DNA from: Pseudomonas viridiflava
GTDB taxonomy: Bacteria; Pseudomonadota; Gammaproteobacteria; Pseudomonadales; Pseudomonadaceae
DNA length: 64,000 nt
Direction: 5' to 3'
NCBI RefSeq assembly: GCF_900590755.1
Contig: NZ_UUOC01000010.1
Location: 178,755-242,754, forward strand
Numbering within the stretch: the stretch's first letter is position 1; every line of letters starts with the position of its first letter. This document shows positions 26,599-35,829 of the stretch, in pieces. Under the pieces are notes generated by a model that did not search any database, was not told the DNA's origin, and saw nothing but the letters and a program-made list of their open reading frames with translations. The translations under genes and the position numbers were made by a program.

Positions 26599-28080
26599 TC
26601 AGAAGCGCCAGATGACGTCAACGACGGCGCGGTGCATGTAGCTGTCTACCTGGCTGCCATAGGCATCGCCCGGCTTGAAGACACCGGCACGCAGACGAAC
26701 CAGAGCCGACGGGTCATCCATCGATTGGCTGATCGAGGCTGGCAGCAGGCCGCTTTTGAAGTATTTGGTCACGACCAGGTCCATTTCCTGACCCAGATCT
26801 TTGTTGCCGTCAGTGGTCAATGGCAGGGAAGAAAGAACCCCGCTTTCCTCTGCGCCAACAGCGTTGATGCCCGAAGTACCGATGCGAGCATTGCCGTCCG
26901 TGCGACGGAAGTTGTGGTAGATCAACGAGGCATCGTATTCATCGCGCAACTGCCAGGAGGCGAACAGCGAGCCGCTTTCCACGTTGGCCATTTCGCCCTG
27001 GAAGGCTTCACCGAAGCGGTGTACGCGAGAGCGGGTACCGGTCCAGTTCGAGCGGTTGGATTCCAGACCGTTCTGTTCGTATTCCTTGCTGGCGCGCGAG
27101 TACGCAGCACCCACTTGCCATTGCGGATCCAGGCGCAGTCGCAGACCCAGGTCAGTGGCCCAGCCATTGACGTTGTTGTTGGTCTTGTCACCCGCCTGAT
27201 AGGTACCGTCAGGCTGAGCGATGGCAGCGATCTGGCTGCGATCACCGGACAGCCAGGTCACGCTGCCCCAGTAATTGATCTGGTTGGTGTTGCGATGGTT
27301 GTAAGCATCGCTGTTGGCTTGCAGGCCCAGCCAGGTGAGGTCGCCGTTGGACGTCTTGTCCAGATCGTCGAGATTTTCCCCCGGCTTTTTCAGATTGCCG
27401 TCGTCCTGGCTGTGATGTGCACGCACACCTGCCCATTGACCCGGCGTCCACTGGTAGCTGACGTCACCGAAGATGTGTTTACGGTCTTCGTCTTGCGGGG
27501 ACAATTCGGTCAAGTCGGTGCGGTATTCGCTGAAGCGCTGAGCCACGCCCACATCTGCCTTGAGCAGCGTGGTGTCGAAGACCCAGTTAACGGATTCGAT
27601 GTTGGTGTCGTGCCATTGGCCGTCGTCGTTGCGCAGGCGTTGACGGCCGATTTTGAGCTTCTCGCCAGGGTAGGGCGTGAAGCCGCTGTAGCCGATCCAG
27701 AATTCACGCAGCGCCAGGTAACTCTTTTCGACTTCGCGCTCGCTGGCGTTGCCGCGTGCCTGAGTGCTTTCCTGGGTGACGGCGTCGGTCTGCTCCAGCG
27801 GGTCGGTCTGAATGGTGTCAGTGGCGGTGACCACTTGACCCATTGCGTAGCCGCTCCAGGCGCCACGTTCGCCGTACACCCAAGGGCGCAGGTCCAGACC
27901 GATACCGTTCACATCGCCGCCGGAGCGGGTGCCCAGGTCGCGGTCGTCTTCGGCCTGACCGGTGATTTTTACTTCAAGACCGAAATTCTTGTCTTCGGTC
28001 ATGGCCGCCAGTGTCGGCGTCGCCCACATCAGGGTAAAACCAAGACCCAGGCCAGCGGCCATCAGGGAGTTCAACTTCAT
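26599..28080 (-). CDS. algE: Alginate export porin AlgE
   Basis: A 493-residue outer-membrane protein forming the 18-strand barrel through which alginate leaves. The signal peptide ends at PTLAAM (about residue 25). Strand-alternating segments run throughout, and the protein ends [11 protein letters not shown] with the terminal Phe typical of BAM substrates. The internal Arg-rich anion-selective constriction cannot be mapped by eye. The start overlaps the algK stop by 4 bp, so AlgK, the lipoprotein that helps place AlgE, is translationally coupled to it. Confidence 0.96.
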   Translation of the reverse strand: MKLNSLMAAGLGLGFTLMWATPTLAAMTEDKNFGLEVKITGQAEDDRDLGTRSGGDVNGIGLDLRPWVYGERGAWSGYAMGQVVTATDTIQTDPLEQTDAVTQESTQARGNASEREVEKSYLALREFWIGYSGFTPYPGEKLKIGRQRLRNDDGQWHDTNIESVNWVFDTTLLKADVGVAQRFSEYRTDLTELSPQDEDRKHIFGDVSYQWTPGQWAGVRAHHSQDDGNLKKPGENLDDLDKTSNGDLTWLGLQANSDAYNHRNTNQINYWGSVTWLSGDRSQIAAIAQPDGTYQAGDKTNNNVNGWATDLGLRLRLDPQWQVGAAYSRASKEYEQNGLESNRSNWTGTRSRVHRFGEAFQGEMANVESGSLFASWQLRDEYDASLIYHNFRRTDGNARIGTSGINAVGAEESGVLSSLPLTTDGNKDLGQEMDLVVTKYFKSGLLPASISQSMDDPSALVRLRAGVFKPGDAYGSQVDSYMHRAVVDVIWRF

Positions 28081-29492
28081 AGTGGTTTTTCCTCGCCGTC
28101 TTCTTCTTTCAGGGCTTGCATGGCCAGCGCGTTCTGGCTGGCGGCGCCCCGGACGTTTTGCTCTTGTTGCAACAGCCGTTGGGCGGTGGCGAGCTTTTCT
28201 GGCGGTAATGCTGCGCTGAGTTGTTGCGCGAGGTCGGTGGCAGCCGGGGTTGGCTCGGGTTGTTGCACAGCCAGTTGGCTGAACACCCAGGCGTTGACCG
28301 GGTTGGGCATCGTGCCCTTGCCTTGGGAAAACAGTTGAGCAATGGCGAAGTCGGCGCTGTTCTGGCCGCCACGTGCGGCGATCAGCAGTTCGTCCAGTGC
28401 CTTTTGCGAGTAGACCTGGCCGAGGTAGCCGCGGCGATAGATCTGACCCAGGTAGTAGTGCGCGGAGATTTCAGTGCCCGCGGCTTTTTTCAGGTGCTCT
28501 TCGGCCTTTTGCGAATTGGCCGGTACCCATTTGCCTTCGTAGTACAGGCGGCCCAGCAGCAGTTCGGCGCGGGGTTGATCCGCTGCACGACCGTTGTCCA
28601 GGTACTCCATCATCTTGTTGACGTCGCCCAGTTCCGGGAAGTCGTAAAGCAGTTTGGCCAGGGTGACCCAGGAAACCGGATAGCCCGGCGCGACCTGCTC
28701 CAGCAATTGCTGGGCGGTCTTTTCGTCCGGGGTGCCGATGCTGGCATCACCCAGCACGCGAGCCACGCTGTCGACCCGTTGCGCACCGACACTGCCAATG
28801 GCGTAAGCGCTGCGCAGTTGCTCGATGAGCGCGGTGCGTTGTTCGGTCTGATTACGCTTTTGATAAACGGTGGTCAGCTCGACGTAGCAGATATCGACGC
28901 TGGAGAGTGCTGCTTTACAGATGCTTTCAACGTCATCCAGATGCTGGTCGTAAGTGCCCTGAGTGCGATACAGCAGCACTTGGGCCAGACCGGCTTCCGG
29001 GTAACCCTGAGCGCGCCACTGGCTGATCTTCTGCTGCGCGTTCACGTTGGGGAACGAGTGCGGGAATTGCAGATAGAGCATGGCCAGCGGGGTCAGCGAC
29101 GAGGTATCGCCACTGGCGAAAGCTTTCTTCAGCAGGTCTTCGGCTTCGTGGTGCTCGGCCTCGGTGGCGCCAGGCTTGGCCGCCAGCAGGCGACCCAGAC
29201 GGGCTTGAGCGCGAGGCGAGGTGTCAGCCGCAGCACGGTACGTCGCTTCGGCTTCCTTGATGCGCTGTGGGTCGCCACTTTGCACGGCAATATCAGCCAG
29301 GCCAACCTGTGCATCGCTGTAGCCCAGGTCCGCCAGCTGCCGATAATTCTGCTCAGCCAGTGCGGTGTCACCGTTTTTAAGGGCTTCATTGGCCAGGCGT
29401 TGATCGGGCAGACCGGCGCAACCGGTCAGGGCGATGGCAACGGCCAGGCTCAATAGCGTGGGGCTCGACAAGCTTCGTAGTGGGCTACCCAT
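28077..29492 (-). CDS. algK: Alginate secretion TPR lipoprotein AlgK
   Basis: A 471-residue outer-membrane lipoprotein. The lipobox is ALTGC, with the acylated Cys about residue 25. The mature part is made of Sel1/TPR-like helical repeats, for example [33 protein letters not shown] and [18 protein letters not shown] units. AlgK docks AlgE and connects it with AlgX and the Alg44 periplasmic part. It starts 1 bp after alg44 and overlaps algE by 4 bp. The C-terminal tail ([17 protein letters not shown]) is acidic/Gln rich and variable. Confidence 0.95.
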   Translation of the reverse strand: MGSPLRSLSSPTLLSLAVAIALTGCAGLPDQRLANEALKNGDTALAEQNYRQLADLGYSDAQVGLADIAVQSGDPQRIKEAEATYRAAADTSPRAQARLGRLLAAKPGATEAEHHEAEDLLKKAFASGDTSSLTPLAMLYLQFPHSFPNVNAQQKISQWRAQGYPEAGLAQVLLYRTQGTYDQHLDDVESICKAALSSVDICYVELTTVYQKRNQTEQRTALIEQLRSAYAIGSVGAQRVDSVARVLGDASIGTPDEKTAQQLLEQVAPGYPVSWVTLAKLLYDFPELGDVNKMMEYLDNGRAADQPRAELLLGRLYYEGKWVPANSQKAEEHLKKAAGTEISAHYYLGQIYRRGYLGQVYSQKALDELLIAARGGQNSADFAIAQLFSQGKGTMPNPVNAWVFSQLAVQQPEPTPAATDLAQQLSAALPPEKLATAQRLLQQEQNVRGAASQNALAMQALKEEDGEEKPL

Positions 29493-29493
29493 G

Positions 29494-30666
29494 TTAGAGA
29501 CCCGCAGCCATTGCTTTGTCGATCAGCCAGTTCATCGACGGGCCACGGTCGCTGGTCACGTCAACAGGGCGGCCAGCCAGGGAGGCGTCGAGGACTTCGT
29601 CGGGCTTGATCTGTACACGAATGTCAGTGGCCAGATCGGCGTCGCTCAGGTTGGTGCTGCTGATGATCTTGCCGGTACGCACGGTGTCGTCGCCAGCAAC
29701 GGTGAAGTTCACGCTGGTGCCTGGCTTGACGTCGTTGAACTGGCGATAGGTGAAGCGTGCTTCAACATTGGCGGCGGTGTTGCGCGGTACCAACTGGAAG
29801 ATCACCTGCCCTTTGGATGCAAACTGACCGTCTGCTACCAATTGCTTGGCGATCACGCAATCACATGGGCTGGTCAGGGTGCCGGCCATTTGCTTGCCGT
29901 ACAGCTCTTCGATTTTGGCCGGTTGCAGGTCGTCGCCGTTCAGGCTGCCTTTGAGCATTTCCAGCATGCTGGTGTTGAACGAGGCCATCGGCGCGCCTTT
30001 GGCGACCGGCGTGTTGACCGCGACCAGACTTTGCACGGTGCCTTCACGTGGCATGGTCACGTCCATTGCAGGCAACGACACCAGACCAGCCGATGCGTGG
30101 CTGACGAAGTACAGGCCATAGACCGTTTTAAAGATAAAGCCGAATGCCGCCAGACCGACGATGAAGATGCCGAGGCTGAAGGTCACTGCGCGCAGACGAC
30201 CCATGGCGGTCATACCGCTGCCGTCGCCTTTGACCTTGCGCGCCTTGGTGAAGTTATCGCGTTGCAGAGTGGCGAGCACTTCACCCATGGTGACGATGTC
30301 GCCGCTCAAGTGCGAAGTGATCAGGTGGCGCAGGGTCGCGATGTCCTGGGCTTCCAGATTCTGGAACTGGCAGCCGACGCGGCCGGTGGAAGCGTCGATG
30401 CTGCGTACTTGCAGTTCCACGTCCATGGCCAGGCCAAGGTTGTCGATCAGAAACTGCAGGCGAGCCTTGATCACTTCGCCAATGGCCGGGCGCTGCTGCG
30501 CCGGTGCGATGTAGGCCAGACCACCGGCGGACAAGTCTTCGATGCGCACCAGCGGCGCATTCGGCGCGCCGTTGAGCAGGCGCAGCTTGGCCGGGATTTT
30601 GACCCGCGCATGTTGGCGCTGGGCTTCGGATTCATGGACGACGTTTGCATTCACGGCTGTATTCAT
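29494..30666 (-). CDS. alg44: c-di-GMP receptor Alg44 of the alginate polymerase
   Basis: A 390-residue inner-membrane protein that binds cyclic di-GMP and switches on Alg8. The N-terminal PilZ domain has RQHAR at residues 17-21 and DLSAGG at 44-49, matching the RxxxR and DxSxxG binding motifs. A membrane helix lies about residues 140-165. The periplasmic part resembles an HlyD/MexA-type adaptor (about 180-385) and should contact the export apparatus. All visible c-di-GMP contacts are kept, so post-translational control by c-di-GMP is expected. It sits 40 bp after alg8. Confidence 0.96.
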   Translation of the reverse strand: MNTAVNANVVHESEAQRQHARVKIPAKLRLLNGAPNAPLVRIEDLSAGGLAYIAPAQQRPAIGEVIKARLQFLIDNLGLAMDVELQVRSIDASTGRVGCQFQNLEAQDIATLRHLITSHLSGDIVTMGEVLATLQRDNFTKARKVKGDGSGMTAMGRLRAVTFSLGIFIVGLAAFGFIFKTVYGLYFVSHASAGLVSLPAMDVTMPREGTVQSLVAVNTPVAKGAPMASFNTSMLEMLKGSLNGDDLQPAKIEELYGKQMAGTLTSPCDCVIAKQLVADGQFASKGQVIFQLVPRNTAANVEARFTYRQFNDVKPGTSVNFTVAGDDTVRTGKIISSTNLSDADLATDIRVQIKPDEVLDASLAGRPVDVTSDRGPSMNWLIDKAMAAGL

Positions 30667-30706
30667 GGCTAATTTTCCTACTTAAGCGATTAATCCGTTG
30701 GCCCGG

Positions 30707-32188
30707 TCAAACCATCGTCAACAGCACGGCGACGAAGATGGTGCCAGCCGAGAAAGTCATGGTCCGAGACGACCATGTGTTGAACCAGCCCTGAAAACTG
30801 GCCATGTCACGGCTGAGTTTGGTGTCCTGACGTGTCCACGACTGGCGGTCGAGACGGAAGAACACGTAGATCTTCATCAGGGCGCCAACGATCTGGTTGT
30901 AATAAAGAATGATCGGGTAGGCAGGCCCGATCTTGTGACCCGAACACGACAGCAGCAGGGTCAGGATCAGGCGGGTAATGCCGATCCACAGCAGGTACAT
31001 CAGGATGAACATGCCGCCGTACTTGAAGCTGGCGATGATCGCGACGGTCAGGCCCAGGATCGAGGTCCACATGGACACGCGCTGGTCGAACAGCACGATG
31101 CTGGTGAAGATCCCCAGACGACGAACACCCAGGCCCAGTGCCCGAGAGTTCTGGCGCAGGTTGTTGCCGTACCAGCGATACATCAATTTGCGACTGGCCT
31201 TGAGGAAGCTCTTCTCCGGCGGGTGTTCAACCGTGTGGATCGCTGCGTCCGGCACGTAGAACGTGTCGTAGCCCAGGCGCATCAGGCTGAACCAGCTGGA
31301 CTTGTCATCACCGGTCAGGAAGCGGAAGGTGCCCAGGCGCCAGTGGTGCAGGGAATCACTTTCAACGTCACGGATGAATTCCGGATCTGTCACCACCGTG
31401 GCGCGGAACACCGACATCCGCCCGGTCATGGTCAGCACGCGCTTGGACAGGGCCATGGAGCACATGTTGATGTGACGCTGGGCGAAGCGCAGTTTGTGCC
31501 ATTCGCTCATGATGTAGCCGCCGCGGACTTCGCAGAACTCGTTGGTGGTCAGGCCGCCGACATTGCCGAACAGCTGGAACCAGGGCACGGTCTTGCGCAC
31601 AACGCCTTCAGCCAGCACGGTGTCGCCGTCGATAACGGCCACCACCGCACGGTCGTCCGGCATATGCCGGGAGATCGCGCGGAAACCAAAGGCCAGACCG
31701 TCACGCTTGCCGGTACCGGCGATACGTACAAAGTCCAGCTTGACGTGTTCAGGCGGATTGGCCTTTTCCCACATCGCTTTAACCAGCAGTTCGTCAGACA
31801 TTTCCACCAGGGAGCAGACCACGGTGGTCGGGAAGCCGCATTCAATGGCTTCGCGAATGACCGAGCTGTACACCTGAGCGGTGGTCAGTGCATCAATACG
31901 AAAGCTGGTGACCATCAGGAACACGTGAGACGGGTCCGCCGACTTGCCCAGCTTGCGAACTTTGCGACGCAAGTGCGGGTAAACGATGTAGAGAAAGATC
32001 ATCCCACGCACAAAGTGCGTGATACCCATCGAGTAGCGCCAGATACCCACGGCGCCAATCAGGAAAATAAAGTTCTTGGACTGTGAGTCAAAGATACTTG
32101 TGGGCAGCGCTGTCGCGAGTGCCCCTAATAAACTCAAATAAAACAGCCAACCTGCGGCCTGTAAAAGGCCATGCTTTAGCCTGTGCAT
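30707..32188 (-). CDS. alg8: Alginate polymerase glycosyltransferase Alg8
   Basis: A 493-residue GT2 membrane glycosyltransferase that polymerises mannuronate from GDP-mannuronate at the inner membrane. The start ATG 32188 ([17 protein letters not shown]) matches the known Alg8 opening. Membrane helices lie near the N-terminus (about 10-70) and C-terminus (about 370-490). The cytoplasmic GT core shows [10 protein letters not shown] (donor-binding Asp), [20 protein letters not shown] and the [13 protein letters not shown] acceptor region. It works with Alg44. It lies 104 bp after algD; that gap carries a GCAAGC repeat element. Confidence 0.96.
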   Translation of the reverse strand: MHRLKHGLLQAAGWLFYLSLLGALATALPTSIFDSQSKNFIFLIGAVGIWRYSMGITHFVRGMIFLYIVYPHLRRKVRKLGKSADPSHVFLMVTSFRIDALTTAQVYSSVIREAIECGFPTTVVCSLVEMSDELLVKAMWEKANPPEHVKLDFVRIAGTGKRDGLAFGFRAISRHMPDDRAVVAVIDGDTVLAEGVVRKTVPWFQLFGNVGGLTTNEFCEVRGGYIMSEWHKLRFAQRHINMCSMALSKRVLTMTGRMSVFRATVVTDPEFIRDVESDSLHHWRLGTFRFLTGDDKSSWFSLMRLGYDTFYVPDAAIHTVEHPPEKSFLKASRKLMYRWYGNNLRQNSRALGLGVRRLGIFTSIVLFDQRVSMWTSILGLTVAIIASFKYGGMFILMYLLWIGITRLILTLLLSCSGHKIGPAYPIILYYNQIVGALMKIYVFFRLDRQSWTRQDTKLSRDMASFQGWFNTWSSRTMTFSAGTIFVAVLLTMV

Positions 32189-32206
32189 AGTCGGTATCCC
32201 TAGAAA

Positions 32207-32283
32207 GTTGCAAGCCGCAAGCTGCAAGCCTCAAGAAGACTTGCAACCTGAGCTTGTGGCTTGCCGCTTGAAGCTTGCAGCTG
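32207..32283. repeat. GCAAGC-rich inverted repeat between algD and alg8
   Basis: A cluster of TTGCAAGCCGCAAGCTGC- and GCTTGTGGCTTGCCGCTT-type words in opposite orientation. They can fold into alternative hairpins in the algD-alg8 intergenic mRNA. A second element of the same word family is at 58636-58733. It begins within about 20 bp of the alg8 start codon. Confidence 0.7.
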
Positions 32284-32292
32284 TTTTACGCT

Positions 32293-33609
32293 TTACCAGC
32301 AAATACCTTCGGCACGCTCGTTCTCGCTGGTCGTGGTGGTCATGAAGCCCACCAGATCCACGATCTGCTTGCCCGCCGGTGCCTTGTTGGCCAGGGAGCG
32401 GAACCGTTCGTCACGGTTACCCAGGATAATGACGTCGGCGTTGTTGACCACTGCGTCGAAGTCCGAGTTGAGCAGGGACGACACGTGAGGGATCTTCGAT
32501 TCGATGTATTCCTTGTTGGAACCATGAACGCGAGCGTATTCGACGTTGCTGTCGAAGATGCTCAGCTCGAAGCCTTTACCGATCAGCATTTCGGCCAGCT
32601 CTACCAGCGGGCTTTCGCGCAGATCGTCGGTGCCGGCCTTGAAGCTCAGACCCAGCAGGGCGACTTTGCGAGTGTCGTGGGCAGCCACGATGTCGAAAGC
32701 GTTCTGCACCTGGGACACGTTGCTGCGCATCAGGGAGTTGAGCAGTGGTGCTTCAACATCCAGGCTGCCAGCGCGGTAGGTCAGGGCGCGGACGTCTTTA
32801 GGCAGGCAAGACCCGCCGAACGCGAAGCCAGGGCGCATGTAGTACTGCGACAGGTTCAATTGCTTGTCCTGGCAGACCACTTCCATCACTTCACGACCAT
32901 CGACCCCGCATGCCTTGGCAATGTTGCCGATTTCGTTGGCGAAGGTGACCTTGGTGGCGTGCCATACGTTGCAGGTGTACTTGATCATCTCGGCAACGGC
33001 GATGTCCTTGCGGATGATCGGCGCGTCGAGTTCTTCGTACAGGGCTTGCAGCACGTCGCCGGAAGCCTTGTCGAACTCACCGATAACAGTCATCGGCGGA
33101 TGATCGTAGTCTTTGATCGCGGTACTTTCACGCAGGAACTCAGGGTTCACTGCAACGCCGAAATCAACACCGGCTTTCTTGCCGGAGCAGTCTTCGAGGA
33201 TCGGGATCACTACGTTGGCAACAGTGCCTGGCAGTACGGTGCTGCGAACCACGATAGTGTGGCGCGAGTCTTTGTCACGCAGGACAAAACCGATTTCGCG
33301 ACACACGGCTTCGATGTAGTCGAGTTCCAGATCGCCGTTTTTCTTGCTTGGCGTACCGACGCAGATCATCGACACGTCAGTGGCACGGATGGCCTCGGAA
33401 AAATCAGTGGTGCCGCGCAATTTGCCGGTGCGGATACCCTGGTCCAGAAGCTCTCCCAGACCGGGTTCGACGATAGGCGATTTGCCGCTATTGATAAGGT
33501 CGATTTTGGCGCTAGAGATATCCACACCAACAACATCATGACCCCGCGCAGAAAGGCAACCGGCACAGACGGCACCGACATAACCCAAACCAAAGATGCT
33601 GATACGCAT
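32293..33609 (-). CDS. algD: GDP-mannose 6-dehydrogenase AlgD
   Basis: A 438-residue cytoplasmic enzyme that oxidises GDP-mannose to GDP-mannuronate with two NAD, the committed step of alginate synthesis. The NAD motif is GLGYVG at residues 7-12. The catalytic Cys268 lies in FGGSCLPKD. The C-terminal UDP/GDP-sugar binding domain runs from about residue 310 (GLSFKAGTDDLRESP). A GGAGA ribosome site lies upstream of ATG 33609. It is the first gene of the alginate operon and is driven from the AlgU-type promoter about 475 bp upstream. Confidence 0.97.
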   Translation of the reverse strand: MRISIFGLGYVGAVCAGCLSARGHDVVGVDISSAKIDLINSGKSPIVEPGLGELLDQGIRTGKLRGTTDFSEAIRATDVSMICVGTPSKKNGDLELDYIEAVCREIGFVLRDKDSRHTIVVRSTVLPGTVANVVIPILEDCSGKKAGVDFGVAVNPEFLRESTAIKDYDHPPMTVIGEFDKASGDVLQALYEELDAPIIRKDIAVAEMIKYTCNVWHATKVTFANEIGNIAKACGVDGREVMEVVCQDKQLNLSQYYMRPGFAFGGSCLPKDVRALTYRAGSLDVEAPLLNSLMRSNVSQVQNAFDIVAAHDTRKVALLGLSFKAGTDDLRESPLVELAEMLIGKGFELSIFDSNVEYARVHGSNKEYIESKIPHVSSLLNSDFDAVVNNADVIILGNRDERFRSLANKAPAGKQIVDLVGFMTTTTSENERAEGICW

Positions 33610-34084
33610 CGTATTCTCCTCGTTTTCACGCCATAAGTTGGCTGGATATTAAATTTTGACCAGCAGTTATCGCGCACCAGAAAGAGTGACTTAAAGAAGT
33701 CGCTTAACTAGTGCAGGCATTTTAAAAGGTGAGTGCCTATAACTAAGGCAGACTCAAGTACAACTAAGTCTTGAACGGCAAGTGACCTGTTCAGGTTGAG
33801 CTACAGGACCTTGCTCTGGGATGTGGTAAACCACTCCTCGTGGGTGCTACGCCGGTTTCGTGGCTGGCAGGCCCGGGGCAGAGCCTCGGCTGTCGTCATG
33901 AAACCTTTGTCTGTGCACCTGAACAGCGCTTTGCCAAACGTATGAAGTTGTAATGGTGCGTTTTATCTCCTGATACCTACCGCCTATGACCAACAGGTCA
34001 AATCATGTGGGCCGGCAACTTCCAGTGCTTCTACACCCCTTGTAAGTGATCTCTCACAAGGTGGGCGAGAATTGTTACGGGATG
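33610..34084 (-). promoter_or_regulatory. Long 5' leader of the algD mRNA
   Basis: About 475 bp between the predicted AlgU promoter and algD with no plausible gene. It is less GC-biased than the coding DNA and contains several small dyads, for example around 33849-33890 and 34040-34065. P. aeruginosa algD also has a long leader that hosts regulator sites. No exact AlgR box of the CCGTTCGTC type was found by eye in this stretch. Confidence 0.6.
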
Positions 34085-34112
34085 TAGGAGCCCCTGATTT
34101 CGAGATAAGTTC
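34085..34112 (-). promoter_or_regulatory. AlgU (sigma-22/RpoE-type) promoter of algD
   Basis: Reading the minus strand, GAACTT (34112-34107) is followed by exactly 17 nt and then TCCTA (34089-34085). As I recall it, the mapped P. aeruginosa algD promoter has the same GAACTT-N17-TCCTA, including the preceding G. This supports control of the whole alginate operon by AlgU/MucA envelope-stress signalling. Confidence 0.85.
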
Positions 34113-34422
34113 CTGGCCACTCGTCCTCTTTTCGAGAATAAGGATTTTCACGGGCCTTATTTGAGTGATTGCACATTGATAGCAATTCGCGTTTGGGCCT
34201 TAGTTCACAGGTGCTTCAGCGAGCCGCATGTAAAAATGCCACTACTGCGAAAAAGCTAAAGGCTAGTACTGAAAAAAGTTGTTAATTTTTTGAGAATTCA
34301 AACTTGCAAAGTTGGATGACTTTATTTTGGCGTCAAAGCGATGTCATTTTGCGATTTGCAAGCGGGGGCTGGCGGGGGTTCAGGGCGCGTCGAGAAGAGT
34401 CGATGCGCCACCATCAGAGGGC
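34113..34422. other. Upstream region between the algD promoter and yaaA, no gene seen
   Basis: About 310 bp of relatively AT-rich DNA, for example the T/A-rich patch near 34270-34300. No convincing open reading frame with a ribosome site was seen. In P. aeruginosa the matching region binds AlgR, AmrZ and other activators, and the AT-rich tract would fit bending or H-NS/MvaT binding. This is inference. Confidence 0.4.
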
Positions 34423-35202
34423 TTATTGTTCTGCCGAGTCACGCAAGAACACTAATTTGGTGTCCGAGGACAACTCGCTGCTGTAGCGATAACCGTTCAC
34501 GTCGAACTGTTTAAGTGCATCCGGCGTGTTGATCTGCTCGGAAATCACGAAGCGGCTCATCATGCCGCGTGCCTTCTTGGCGTAGAAACTGATGATCTTG
34601 TACTGGCCGTTCTTCCAGTCCTTGAACTCGGTATCGATGATTCGTGCTTTCAATGCCGAGCGCTTGACCGCCGAAAAGTACTCGGTGGAGGCCAGGTTCA
34701 ACAGCAGGTCATCGCCTTGTTCGGCCAGCGCTTCGTTCAGCCATTCGCTGATGCGCGTGCCCCAGAAGGCATAAAGGTCCTTGCCACGGGCGTTGGCCAG
34801 CTTCGTACCCATTTCCAGCCGATACGGCTGCATCAGGTCAAGCGGGCGCAGCAGGCCATAAAGACCCGACAGCATGCGCAGGTGGTCTTGGGCGTAGCTG
34901 AGTTCTTTTTCGCTGAGGGTTTCGGCCTGCAAACCGGTGTACACGTCACCTTTGAATGCCAGAAGCGCCTGCTTGGCGTTTTCCGGGGTAAACGCCGGGT
35001 TCCAGCTTCCAAAGCGCGCAGCGTTCAGGCCGGACAGCTTGTCGGACAGGTGCATCAACTCGCCGATCTGCGCAGGCGTCAGCTCGCGTAACTGGGTAAT
35101 CAACTCCTGGGAGTGATCCAGATACTGCGGCTGAGTAAAGCGCGTGGTGCTCGGCGGGGTTTCGAAATCGAGGGTTTTCGCTGGGGAAATCACCATCAGC
35201 AT
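34423..35202 (-). CDS. yaaA: Peroxide stress protein YaaA
   Basis: A 259-residue member of the YaaA/DUF328 family, which lowers free iron and limits oxidative DNA damage during peroxide stress. It opens [14 protein letters not shown], and the family motifs [38 protein letters not shown] and [13 protein letters not shown] are all present. Length is typical. It lies upstream of, and in the same direction as, the alginate operon but is separated by the algD promoter region. OxyR control is usual in E. coli; no site is claimed here. Confidence 0.95.
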   Translation of the reverse strand: MLMVISPAKTLDFETPPSTTRFTQPQYLDHSQELITQLRELTPAQIGELMHLSDKLSGLNAARFGSWNPAFTPENAKQALLAFKGDVYTGLQAETLSEKELSYAQDHLRMLSGLYGLLRPLDLMQPYRLEMGTKLANARGKDLYAFWGTRISEWLNEALAEQGDDLLLNLASTEYFSAVKRSALKARIIDTEFKDWKNGQYKIISFYAKKARGMMSRFVISEQINTPDALKQFDVNGYRYSSELSSDTKLVFLRDSAEQ

Positions 35203-35292
35203 GTCTTGGTCTCCTTTAATCGTGGGGGGATTCTAGGGACTGTTGATGTGGGACTCCAGCTATGGTGGTGATAGATGGGGTGAAAGCTCTTC

Positions 35293-35367
35293 CTGTAGGA
35301 GCTGCCGAAGGCTGCGAACCGCGATGTATCTGACACACCCTGTTCGCAGCCTTCGGCAGCTCCTACA
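35293..35367. repeat. REP pair (GTAGGAGCTGCCGAAGGCTG family)
   Basis: Near-perfect inverted arms upstream of yaaA, immediately left of a second, different REP array. Confidence 0.88.
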
Positions 35368-35396
35368 AAATAGAGGTGTGCATGAATGAATGCCTC

Positions 35397-35719
35397 GTAG
35401 GAGCGCGCTTGCCCGCGATTGGTTTTATCAGGCGCCCTATCTACCGCCAGATCCGGCGCCATCGCGGGCAAGCTCACTCCTACGGGTTCAGTGTTTTTTC
35501 AGGCACACCTCGGTCACTGTAGGAGTGAGCTTGCTCGCGATTGGTTTTATCAGGCGCCAACTCTATCGCCAGATCCGGCGCCATCGCGGGCAAGCGCGCT
35601 CCTACGGGTTCGGTGTTTTTTCAGGCACACCTCGGTCACTGTAGGAGTGAGCTTGCTCGCGATTGGTTTTATCAGGCGCCAACTCTATCGCCAGATCCGG
35701 CGCCATCGTGCTCCTACGG
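35397..35719. repeat. Tandem REP array, three copies with a 122-bp period
   Basis: Copies start at 35397, 35519 and 35641. Each holds a GTAGGAGTGAGCTTGCTCGC (or GCGCGCTTGCCCGC) arm, the spacer word GATTGGTTTTATCAGGCGCC, CCAGATCCGGCGCCATCG and a closing arm. A CAGGCACACCTCGGTCACT linker follows copies 1 and 2. Copy 3 has lost its closing GGGCAAGC part. Copies 2 and 3 are almost identical, which points to recent tandem duplication. Confidence 0.9.
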
Positions 35720-35829
35720 GTTTCGGGAGTCCGGGATTTGTATCACCCCCGACATCAGCCCTGCGCTGCATATCAGCTATAGTGCGGCGCTAATCCGGTT
35801 TTGATGTTCAGGGTAGGGAGCTTTTGGTT

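Noticed and set aside
24839..28338. Very long open frames on the plus strand opposite algG and algE (about 600 residues each), and similar ones opposite algA, algK and valS
   Set aside because: They mirror well-known genes in the complementary frame of GC-rich DNA, lack ribosome sites and family features, and overlap genes with clear motifs on the other strand.
34140..34175. Possible CRP/Vfr site (TGAGTGATTGCACA) upstream of the algD promoter
   Set aside because: The half-sites do not keep the N6 spacing of TGTGA-N6-TCACA when aligned.
33610..34422. AlgR boxes of the CCGTTCGTC / CCGTTTGTC type and a 60-residue open frame near 34304
   Set aside because: Only a weak, incomplete match (CCTTTGTC near 33904) was found, and the frame lacks a ribosome site and runs into yaaA on the other strand.
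35397..35719. Regular spaced repeats resembling a CRISPR array
   Set aside because: The repeated unit is 122 bp, spacers are not unique, arms are inverted REP sequences, and no cas gene is present.
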